64,000 nucleotides of DNA from Massilia sp. PDC64 (lineage in GTDB: Bacteria; Pseudomonadota; Gammaproteobacteria; Burkholderiales; Burkholderiaceae_D): positions 186,001 to 250,000 of the forward strand of contig NZ_FMZS01000002.1 of NCBI RefSeq assembly GCF_900101265.1, written 5' to 3'. Within the stretch, counting starts at the first letter, position 1, and every line of letters starts with the position of its first letter. Positions 8,602-15,316 of the stretch are shown piece after piece. The position numbers and the translations under genes are program-made. The notes under the pieces were generated by a model. That model was not told the origin of the DNA. It worked only from the letters and a program-made list of their open reading frames with translations, and searched no databases.

Positions 8602-9162
8602 ATGAAAGCACTGCCCCTCATCCTTGCCGCCGCCGCGCTCGTCGCCGGCGCCGCCGCCCAGGCGCAGCAGTCGACGACCTTCAAGCCGTATATCGGCGCC
8701 GGTGTTGCGACCACCAGCAACCGGGACACCGACAGCCGCCACGCGGACGCGAAGATCTTCGGCGGCGTCGATTTCTCGAACAACCTGGGCGTGGAAGCGG
8801 GCTACGTGAACTTCTCGAGCCGCGACCGCCAGTACTCGGAGACCTACACGGGCATCCCGGGCGGCGTGAAGACCTCGACCAAGGGCTACGGCGCCTACGT
8901 CGCCGCGAAGTACACGGTGCCCATCACCGACCGCTTCTCGGCCTACGGCAAGCTGGGCCTCGCGCACAGCCAGCGCAAGTGGAGCAACAACCTCGGCTAT
9001 TCGGCAACGGAAACCGACAACGACGTGTACGCCGGCGTGGGCGCGCAGTACAAGCTGAACGACATGCTGTCCCTCGTCGGCGAATACGAGAACTACGGCA
9101 AGCGCAAGGACTACGGCGCGCGCGCGGGCGTGTGGTCGGCCGGGCTGAAGGTCGGTTTCTGA
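8602..9162 (+). CDS. Small outer-membrane beta-barrel protein
   Basis: 186 residues starting MKALPLIL; the ATG follows AGGAGATAGCC, a strong ribosome site. A signal peptide of about 22 residues (AAALVAGAAAQAQ) precedes a barrel that begins FKPYIGAGVATTS and ends LKVGF with a terminal Phe. It resembles OmpA-transmembrane-like eight-stranded barrels. It is paralogous to the truncated gene at the window start (shared FSAYGKLG, FGGV and an alternating ExYxxYG near the end). It probably sits in the outer membrane; whether it is structural or an adhesin/porin is unknown. Confidence 0.88.
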   Translation: MKALPLILAAAALVAGAAAQAQQSTTFKPYIGAGVATTSNRDTDSRHADAKIFGGVDFSNNLGVEAGYVNFSSRDRQYSETYTGIPGGVKTSTKGYGAYVAAKYTVPITDRFSAYGKLGLAHSQRKWSNNLGYSATETDNDVYAGVGAQYKLNDMLSLVGEYENYGKRKDYGARAGVWSAGLKVGF

Positions 9163-9175
9163 CCGGGGCGGGCGG

Positions 9176-9520
9176 CTAGGGCGGGTCCTCGCGCAGGATG
9201 GCGTCGAGCGCGTCGAAGCGGTCGTTCCACAGCTGGCGGTTGAGCCTGACCCACGCGGCGAGCACGTCGAGTCCCTGGCTGTCCATCTCGCAGACGCGCG
9301 AGCGTCCGTCCTTGCGCGTCCGCACGAGCCCGCATGCCTGCAGTACGCGCAAGTGCTGGGCGACTGCCGTCAGGCTCACGCCCAGCGCCTGCGCCAGCGT
9401 GCTCACGGTGCGCGGTCCTGCGGCCACCATCTTGTAGATCGCGCGTCGCGTGCCGTCCCCCAGCGCCGCAAAGATGCGGTCGGCGTCGTCCAGCCCCGCA
9501 ATCGTTACTGTCGCAGTCAA
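9176..9520 (-). CDS. ArsR-family transcriptional repressor
   Basis: 114 residues with a compact winged helix: ADRIFAALGDGTRRAIYKMV, then TVSTLAQALGVSLTAVAQHLRVLQACGLVRTRKDGRSRVCEM. There is no metal-binding CxC or CxxD motif in the recognition helix, so it belongs to the non-metal ArsR group that is commonly paired with SRPBCC proteins. Its start overlaps the stop of the upstream SRPBCC gene by 4 bases (9517-9520), so it is the second gene of a two-gene operon. Two 16-bp dyads over the operon promoter (10023-10078) are probable autoregulatory operators. Confidence 0.92.
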   Translation of the reverse strand: MTATVTIAGLDDADRIFAALGDGTRRAIYKMVAAGPRTVSTLAQALGVSLTAVAQHLRVLQACGLVRTRKDGRSRVCEMDSQGLDVLAAWVRLNRQLWNDRFDALDAILREDPP

Positions 9521-10008
9521 TGTGCCTCCGCGCCGGCATCGAGTTCGCGCTGCAGTTGGGCGATCAACTGCTCCCAGCCGGCGCGTCGCATCGCCGGGCC
9601 ATCCGCGTGTTCGAAGAACGCGGCCTGGTGCGTGAATACCATGCGCGTGGATTTGCCCGCGCCGCCGGAAAACTCGAAGGTATGCAACGAGGCCGACATG
9701 CGCTGGCCCTGGATCGCCATCGTCGACGCGATGACGATGCGCTGCTGCGGCACGATGTCGAGGATCACACCCTCCGCTTCGAGCACGGCACCGGGCAGCG
9801 GCGTGCCGGGCCGCAGCCGGTAGCGCGCCTGCTCGCGGCCGCCCACTTCGAACTGCAGCGCATAGTGTTCCGTATCGTGCGTGCCGCCCTCGGCGAACCA
9901 GCGGCGCTTGACGGCGGGGTCGGAGAAGGCGGCGAACACGCGCGCCAGCGGCGCGGCAAATTCGCGTTCGATGACGAAGGTGTCGAACTGGGTAGACGGT
10001 TGGGTCAT
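9517..10008 (-). CDS. SRPBCC/AHSA1-family protein
   Basis: 163 residues. It starts MTQPSTQFDTFVIEREFAAPLARVFAAFSDPAVKRRWFAEG, the standard opening of activator-of-Hsp90-ATPase-1-like START-fold proteins, and continues with YRLRPGTPLPGAVLEAEGVILDIVPQQRIVIAST and the GGAGKSTRMVFTHQAAF strand. It is the first gene of an operon with the ArsR repressor. The ribosome site AAAGGAGCT lies directly upstream. Such ArsR/SRPBCC pairs are common, but the ligand is rarely known. Confidence 0.9.
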   Translation of the reverse strand: MTQPSTQFDTFVIEREFAAPLARVFAAFSDPAVKRRWFAEGGTHDTEHYALQFEVGGREQARYRLRPGTPLPGAVLEAEGVILDIVPQQRIVIASTMAIQGQRMSASLHTFEFSGGAGKSTRMVFTHQAAFFEHADGPAMRRAGWEQLIAQLQRELDAGAEAH

Positions 10009-10022
10009 GGCAGCTCCTTTAG

Positions 10023-10078
10023 TGAAGTTGGGACTTCAGTATTCGTCGGATATACGGGAAAGTCAAGTCGGTACTTCA
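10023..10078 (-). promoter_or_regulatory. Promoter with two ArsR operator dyads
   Basis: Reading the minus strand, TTGACT (10066-10061) and AATACT (10043-10038) form a -35/-10 pair with a 17-base spacer. Two related 16-bp dyads overlap them: TGAAGTCCCAACTTCA at 10038-10023, with perfect 6-bp arms, overlaps the end of the -10; TGAAGTACCGACTTGA at 10078-10063 overlaps the -35. They start 40 bp apart, about four helical turns. This is the expected layout for an ArsR repressor controlling its own operon. Confidence 0.7.
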
Positions 10079-10094
10079 GTATTTGCGTCGGTAC

Positions 10095-10123
10095 TTGCCC
10101 GGCAAGGCAGACCACGCTAGACT
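10095..10123 (+). promoter_or_regulatory. Candidate promoter for the MFS gene
   Basis: TTGCCC (10095-10100), a 17-base spacer and TAGACT (10118-10123) form a sigma70-like promoter reading towards the MFS gene at 10315. It would give a leader of about 185 bases. Confidence 0.5.
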
Positions 10124-10219
10124 GCCGCTGTCGGAAAAGGCAGACTCGGTTATAGGTAGGCCCGAGTCCTTTCGGAAACGAAAGCTCTGTTTCATGCGTC
10201 GTCTCGCATGCGAACCCTC

Positions 10220-10296
10220 GACGAACACTGGCGCCCGTTGGCGCCGACTGTTCGTCCGTGTGGTCGTCATGTCGATGGACTGCTCCGGTCGAACAG
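10220..10296 (+). promoter_or_regulatory. Structured leader with two mutually exclusive stems
   Basis: In the leader of the MFS gene, GACGAACA (10220-10227) pairs with TGTTCGTC (10249-10256). This encloses a second perfect stem GGCGCC/GGCGCC (10230-10235 with 10240-10245, loop CGTT). The same segment CTGTTCG (10248-10254) can instead pair with CGAACAG at 10290-10296, seven bases before the ribosome site AAGGAG. The alternatives exclude each other, as in attenuators or translational switches. It matches no riboswitch class that I recognise. Confidence 0.4.
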
Positions 10297-10314
10297 ACGA
10301 TCAAGGAGCCGTCC

Positions 10315-11517
10315 ATGGACGCATCGTCATCCCCGTTCTTCCCCCTTTTTACAAGACGCACCGGCATCATCGCCGTCTCCGTCTTCTTCAACTTCGCCGG
10401 CTTCACCCTGATCATCCCCGTGCTGCCGTTCTCGGTGGCGCGCTACGTCGCGGCGGCGGACGTCGCCTGGTGGGTGTCGCTGATCCTCGCCCTGTACTCG
10501 CTCTGTTCGTTCGTGGCCGCGCCCGTGCTCGGCGCGCTGAGCGACCGCTTCGGGCGGCGGCCGATCATGCTGGTGTCGCTGTGCGGCTCCGCCCTGGGGT
10601 TCGCCGTGTTCGGTGTCGGCGGGGCGTTGTGGGTGCTGGTGCTGGGCCGCGTGATCGAAGGCCTGACGGCCGGCAGCATCTCGGCGCTGTATGCCTACGT
10701 CGCCGATACCCACGGTCCCGAGGAACGCGGCCCGGCGTTCGGCATGCTCGGCGCCGCCGGCGGCCTTGGCTTCATGATCGGCCCCGTCCTTGGCGGTGCC
10801 CTCGGCCAGGTGTCGCTGTCGGCGCCGTTGTATGGCGCGGCCGCGGTGGCGCTGGCCAATTGTGCGCTGGTCTGGTTCTGCATGCCGGAAAGCCATCCGC
10901 ACGCGCGTCGCAGCGTCAGCCTGCACTGGAGCCAGTTCAATGCCGTGGGCCAGCTGCTGCGCGCGCTGCGCGAGCCGCGCCTGCGCCTGCTGTTCGCGGT
11001 CGTGTTCTGCTTTGCCTTGGGCGGCACCGTGCTGCAGGCAAACCTGACGGTGCTGCTCAAGGATCTGCTCGCCTTCCAGCCCGGCGGTATCGGTCTCGTG
11101 CTGGCCGGCGTCGGCGTGATGGACATCGTCAGCCAGGGTTTCGCCGCGCCGCGCCTGCAGACACGCTTCGGCGAGCGTCGTGTCGCCGCTGCCGGCCTCG
11201 CGATCAATGGACTCGGCCTCGCCCTGGTCGCGCTGCTGCCGCTGCACGCCGTCGTGCCGCTGCTCGTGGCCGGGATCGCGGTCTTCACGTTCGGCGATGG
11301 CCTGTTCCAGCCATCCGCGAGCGCGTTGATCGCCAATGCCGCGCCGGCGGAACGGCAGGGAGAAGTGCAGGGCGCGAACCAGGCGCAGCAGGCGATCGCA
11401 CGGACGGCGGGGCCGCTGGCGGCGGCCTGGCTGTACGGCGTCGGGGCCAGTGCGCCGTACGCGGTCGCAGCCATCATCGTCCTCGTCGCGTCGGTGGCGT
11501 TGTCACGCGCAAAATAA
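10315..11517 (+). CDS. MFS transporter, drug-efflux (DHA1) type
   Basis: 400 residues starting MDASSSPFFPLFTRRTG. This ATG is chosen over an in-frame upstream GTG because TCAAGGAGC lies just upstream. Twelve hydrophobic segments are visible. The family motif between TM2 and TM3 is present as GALSDRFGRRPIML (motif A, GxLaDrxGrkxxl), and AAGGLGFMIGPVLGG matches the TM5 antiporter motif of 12-TM drug exporters. It is probably a TetA/Bcr-like proton antiporter of the inner membrane. Its stop codon lies in the A-run that serves as the T tract of the terminator for the converging receptor gene. Confidence 0.88.
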   Translation: MDASSSPFFPLFTRRTGIIAVSVFFNFAGFTLIIPVLPFSVARYVAAADVAWWVSLILALYSLCSFVAAPVLGALSDRFGRRPIMLVSLCGSALGFAVFGVGGALWVLVLGRVIEGLTAGSISALYAYVADTHGPEERGPAFGMLGAAGGLGFMIGPVLGGALGQVSLSAPLYGAAAVALANCALVWFCMPESHPHARRSVSLHWSQFNAVGQLLRALREPRLRLLFAVVFCFALGGTVLQANLTVLLKDLLAFQPGGIGLVLAGVGVMDIVSQGFAAPRLQTRFGERRVAAAGLAINGLGLALVALLPLHAVVPLLVAGIAVFTFGDGLFQPSASALIANAAPAERQGEVQGANQAQQAIARTAGPLAAAWLYGVGASAPYAVAAIIVLVASVALSRAK

Positions 11518-11541
11518 AAAAGGCGGGACCGAAGTCCCGCC
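11511..11541 (-). terminator. Rho-independent terminator of the TonB receptor gene
   Basis: On the minus strand, GGCGGGAC (11541-11534), loop TTCG and GTCCCGCC (11529-11522) form a perfect 8-bp GC-rich stem with a stable tetraloop, followed directly by TTTTTTATTTT (11521-11511). It lies 36 bases after the receptor stop codon. On the plus strand it has no T tract, so it serves mainly the minus-strand gene. Confidence 0.9.
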
Positions 11542-11577
11542 AAGAGGGTACAGCAGAAGAGGAGATAAAGCGTTACA

Positions 11578-14019
11578 TCAGAAGCGGTACGTCAAGGAGG
11601 CTTCCCACGCGCGACCGAAGATCGGACGGGCGTTGATCGGGCCGACACTGGCGCCGACGAGGCGCGAGTTACCTTCGGTCAGGCCGAGCGAGTTGTTGAC
11701 GTTGGTGCCCGTGACGCGGAATTCCAGCTTGTCCGACAGCTCGGCCAGGATGCCCAGGTCCAGCGTGTTATACGACGGCAGGTACTGGGTGTTCTGCTGG
11801 TCCGCCCAGCGCGCGCCGATGTGCGAATAGGTGCCGTAGAAGCGCAGCGCGTAGTCGCCCACCGGCAGGCGGTAGCTCGGCGAGAAGCGGTACTGGAACT
11901 TCGGCTGGCGCTGCACCTGGTTGCCGGCGATCGAAGGATTGTCCTTGTACGTCGAATCCTGCCAGTCGCCCGTCAGCTGCAGTTGCAGGCCCGCGATCGG
12001 ACGGACGGCCAGTTCGAATTCCACGCCCTTGCCGTGCGAACCGCTCACCGAGTACAGCACGCCGGACGTCGTGATCTGCTGGAACGAGATGCCCGTGAAG
12101 TCCGTGAAGAACGCGTTCACGTAGGCGCTGTACAGCGGCGTCGCCGTCTTGTAGCCGATCTCGTACTGCGTGACTTTCGGCGTGGGGACGCGGTTGCGGT
12201 CGTTCACGACGTCCTGCGTGCCGGCGTTGCGCAGGTCGTCGAAGTAGATGAACGTGTGGCCCTGGTTGGCGCGCACGAACACGCTGGAATCCTTCGTCAG
12301 CTTGTACAGGCCGCCGGCGGTAAAGGAATTCGCCGTGTCGTCGCGCGACAGGCCCGTGAAGCTGCCGCTCGGCGTCGACGTGCCGTTGTTGTAGACCGTC
12401 AGCGGATTGTTGTCCGGGTCGATCGACGTCAGGTTCGAGATCGAGCCCGAGATGTGCTGCTTCTCGTGGCGCATGCCGGCGTCGACCTTGATGCGGTCGT
12501 TGATGCGCCATTCGTCGGCGATGAACACGGCCGTGTTGCGGCCGTCGTACGAGGCGATCGGTGCGTAGAACACGTTGCCGTCCGTGCCGTTCTTCGAGAC
12601 GATGGCGCCGTTGTTCAGCTTGACGTCGATGAGGCGCGCGTTCGGCGTCGCCGTCATCAGGTGGCTGTTGCCCAGGTACCAGATGTCGTGCGACGAGTAG
12701 TTCGCGACATAGGCGCCGGCCGTGATCGTGTTGTTGTAGCCGATGTCCTTGCTGACGCGAAATTCGTCCGTGAACGAGCGCAGTTTTTTCTCGACGGCCC
12801 ACAGGCCCGCCTGCACCACCTGCTGGTTGCCCGCGACGGTGCCGCCGCCGTTCGTGTAGGTGATGGCGCCGCTGGTGGCGGGCGCGCCTGCCGCGGCGAC
12901 CACGGCCGCGTTGCCGTTGGCGGACGCGATGGCTTGGCTCACGTAGTCGGCCGCGCTCAGCGGGTTGTTACCCGTGAACATGGCGATCGTGTTCAGGTCG
13001 CCCTTGAAGTAGTTGAACTTGTTCGACACGTCCCAGCCGTTCAGCTTCTGCTGGAAATCCGCGCCGACGAGGTTCGACGAGAGGCCGCGGCCGTCGCCCA
13101 GGTCGTACGTGAGCGTCTTGCCCGGGCCGGCTTCCACCGTGAAGTTGCGCATCTCGTTGCTCATCAGGGTGCCGCGCAGCGGATCGAAGCCGGGGAACGA
13201 GGAGATCGTGTGGCCGTTGTTCGACGAGATCAGCGGGACGCCCGTGTAGAACGCGTTCTTGTCCGACGTCGAGCGGGCATACACCGTCAGCTCGCCCTGG
13301 TTCAGCTTGCGGGTCAGCGAGGCGGACAGCTGGCCGCCGTCGTCGGCCGGGAAGCCGGCGTCGCGCACACCATTCGTCGTGCGGTAGAAGCCGCCGATCA
13401 TGCCGTACCAGCCGTCGGCGATCTTGCCGCTGTAGACGCCGTCGAAGCGGCGCAGGCTGCCGGTGCCCGTCGTGAAGCGCAGGCTGCCTTCCGGCTCGTC
13501 GCCGCCTTTCTTCATGATGAAGTTCATCGTGGCGCCCGGCTGGCCGCTCGAATAAATCGTGCTGGGACCGCCGCGCAGCACTTCCACGCGCTCGATCGTG
13601 TCATCCAGGCGGAACGCGGACGAGCCTTCGAAGAACGACAGCACGGGGACCGGGAAGATCGGGTTGCCGTTCATCTGCACGGAGACGAACGGCGAATCGC
13701 TGCCCGACGGGAAGCCGCGCACTTCGATGTTGGCGCCGGACTGGCCGCCCGTCGCCTCGGCGTACACGCCCGGGACGATCTTCAGCACGTCGGCCGTGCT
13801 GGACGGGGCGGCCTGCTTCAGCTGTTCTTCGGTCGCGGTCGTGATCGAGAAGCTCGTGTCGATCTTGCGCGTGCCCGACGCCGAGGCCGTACCGGTCACG
13901 ACGACTTGCTGGATTTCTTTCTGGACATTGTCCTGGGCGACAGCCTGGGACTGGGCGACGAGTGCGAGGACAGCGAGGGCAACTGCAGACAGTTGCGGGA
14001 ACTGCATGGTGTTTTTCAT
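11578..14019 (-). CDS. TonB-dependent receptor (disaccharide locus)
   Basis: 813 residues starting MKNTMQFPQL; this ATG has GAGAG upstream and gives a signal peptide ending AQAVAQ. After the signal come a TonB-box region (IQQVVVTGTASAS), a plug domain (TATEEQLKQAAPSSTADVLKIVPGVYAEATGG, then IERVEVLRGGPSTIYSSGQPGATMNFIMKKGG) and a barrel ending SLTYRF. It is divergent from a LacI regulator whose own transcript carries a GH65 phosphorylase, beta-phosphoglucomutase and MFS porter. It is therefore probably the outer-membrane entry point for the alpha-glucoside handled by that locus. The shared palindrome at 14124-14139 suggests LacI control. Confidence 0.92.
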   Translation of the reverse strand: MKNTMQFPQLSAVALAVLALVAQSQAVAQDNVQKEIQQVVVTGTASASGTRKIDTSFSITTATEEQLKQAAPSSTADVLKIVPGVYAEATGGQSGANIEVRGFPSGSDSPFVSVQMNGNPIFPVPVLSFFEGSSAFRLDDTIERVEVLRGGPSTIYSSGQPGATMNFIMKKGGDEPEGSLRFTTGTGSLRRFDGVYSGKIADGWYGMIGGFYRTTNGVRDAGFPADDGGQLSASLTRKLNQGELTVYARSTSDKNAFYTGVPLISSNNGHTISSFPGFDPLRGTLMSNEMRNFTVEAGPGKTLTYDLGDGRGLSSNLVGADFQQKLNGWDVSNKFNYFKGDLNTIAMFTGNNPLSAADYVSQAIASANGNAAVVAAAGAPATSGAITYTNGGGTVAGNQQVVQAGLWAVEKKLRSFTDEFRVSKDIGYNNTITAGAYVANYSSHDIWYLGNSHLMTATPNARLIDVKLNNGAIVSKNGTDGNVFYAPIASYDGRNTAVFIADEWRINDRIKVDAGMRHEKQHISGSISNLTSIDPDNNPLTVYNNGTSTPSGSFTGLSRDDTANSFTAGGLYKLTKDSSVFVRANQGHTFIYFDDLRNAGTQDVVNDRNRVPTPKVTQYEIGYKTATPLYSAYVNAFFTDFTGISFQQITTSGVLYSVSGSHGKGVEFELAVRPIAGLQLQLTGDWQDSTYKDNPSIAGNQVQRQPKFQYRFSPSYRLPVGDYALRFYGTYSHIGARWADQQNTQYLPSYNTLDLGILAELSDKLEFRVTGTNVNNSLGLTEGNSRLVGASVGPINARPIFGRAWEASLTYRF

Positions 14020-14123
14020 TTTATGCTCTCTTGTGATTGGGGACCGGCTGCGGGGCGTCTCCTCCCCGGTTTTCCTCGCGATTGATGGTTCGACAAGGAA
14101 ACTGCGGCCATTGAAACACTGGA

Positions 14124-14160
14124 TTGACATCGATGTCAATCAAAATGCTATCGATGTCAT
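14124..14160. promoter_or_regulatory. LacI-type operator pair in divergent promoter
   Basis: A perfect 16-bp palindrome TTGACATCGATGTCAA (14124-14139) is followed by a second ATCGATGTCA half-site (14150-14159). The two ATCGAT centres are 21 bp apart, two helical turns. The palindrome contains the hexamer TTGACA on both strands, so it could serve as the -35 box of both divergent promoters; on the plus strand TGCTAT at 14146-14151 is a possible -10. The central CG and symmetric arms are typical of LacI-family operators. The obvious ligand is the LacI protein encoded next to it. Confidence 0.65.
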
Positions 14161-14251
14161 TTTTTGTCGACACAGCAAAAAAATCTGTCATAATCCATTC
14201 CGCTCAAGTAATCTGTTACCGCTATCCCAAGATTTACTTCTCACGAACACT

Positions 14252-15259
14252 ATGGCGCAAGCGAAGAAACCCCTGGCCGGCGACTCTGCCGTGACGATGG
14301 AAGACCTGGCAAAGATCGCCGGCGTCTCCACGATCACGGTGTCGCGGGCGTTGCGCGACAGTCCGCTCGTGACGGAAAACACGCGGGAAAAGATCCGCAA
14401 GATCGCGCAGGAGCAGGGCTACCGCTTCAACATCAGCGCCCGCAACCTGCGCATGCGCCGGTCGTACTCCGTCGCCGTCGTCGTCGAGATGACGCCCGTG
14501 AAGGGCCGGCCGATGTCGGATCCGTATCCGCTCGAACTGCTGGGCGGCATCACCCAGGAACTGACCACCGCCGGCTACAGCGTCGTCCTTACGTCCAAAC
14601 AGTTGCTCGACACGGCGCCGGTGCAGGGCGCCGACGGCCTGATCCTGCTGGGCCAGGGTTCGCACGGCGAGGCCGTGAAAGCCTTGCAGCAGACGACCTT
14701 GCCGCTCGTCGTGTGGGGCGCGCCGGAAGAGGGCGCCACATACACGGTGGTCGGTTCCGACAACCGCAAAGGCGGCGCCAGCGTCGCCGAGCGCTTCCTG
14801 GAGCAGGGCCGGCGCAAGCTGATCTTCGTGGGCGACGTCGACCACGCCGAGGTGCAGGAACGCTGCGCCGGCTTCATCGACGCGCTGTCCGGCCGCGCCA
14901 CCGTGCACATCCTGCGCCCGAAGGCGTTCACGTTCGAAGCGGGCTTCGATTGCGTGACGTCGCTGCTGAAAAAGAAGAGCGGCCACAGCATCGACGGCCT
15001 GTTCGCCGCCAGCGACCTGCTGGCGATGGGCGCCATCCGCGCGCTGACGGAAGCGGGCCTGCGCGTTCCCGACGATATTTCCGTGATCGGCTACGACGAT
15101 ACGCCGGGCGCCGCCAGCTTCGTGCCACCGCTCACGAGCGTCCACCAATACCTGCGCGACGGCGGCGTGCTGCTCGCGAAAAAAATGCTGGCCATGATCG
15201 AAGGCCAACCGGCGCATTCGGAAATGCTGCCGACCACGCTGATCGTTCGCCACACCTGA
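14252..15259 (+). CDS. LacI-family transcriptional regulator
   Basis: 335 residues starting MAQAKKPLAGD. The N-terminal helix-turn-helix is TMEDLAKIAGVSTITVSRALRDSPLVTENTREKIRKIAQEQGY (about residues 16-58), followed by the hinge ISARNLRMRRSYSVAVVV. A periplasmic-binding-protein-like effector domain follows, with LFAASDLLAMGAIRALTEAGLRVPDDISVIGYDD, the conserved LacI signature, and TSVHQ near the end. It heads a run of genes for phosphorolytic sugar breakdown and is divergent from a TonB receptor, so it probably senses an alpha-glucoside or its product. The palindrome at 14124-14139 is its likely operator. Confidence 0.93.
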   Translation: MAQAKKPLAGDSAVTMEDLAKIAGVSTITVSRALRDSPLVTENTREKIRKIAQEQGYRFNISARNLRMRRSYSVAVVVEMTPVKGRPMSDPYPLELLGGITQELTTAGYSVVLTSKQLLDTAPVQGADGLILLGQGSHGEAVKALQQTTLPLVVWGAPEEGATYTVVGSDNRKGGASVAERFLEQGRRKLIFVGDVDHAEVQERCAGFIDALSGRATVHILRPKAFTFEAGFDCVTSLLKKKSGHSIDGLFAASDLLAMGAIRALTEAGLRVPDDISVIGYDDTPGAASFVPPLTSVHQYLRDGGVLLAKKMLAMIEGQPAHSEMLPTTLIVRHT

Positions 15260-15316
15260 TCGCACCATCATAAAAGCTTGAAAACGCGCCTGCGCGCACG
15301 AGACGAGGAAACTGAA

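Noticed and set aside
10124..10314. Known riboswitch class in the MFS leader
   Set aside because: The stems do not match any conserved riboswitch core I can recognise, so only an unnamed structured leader is reported.
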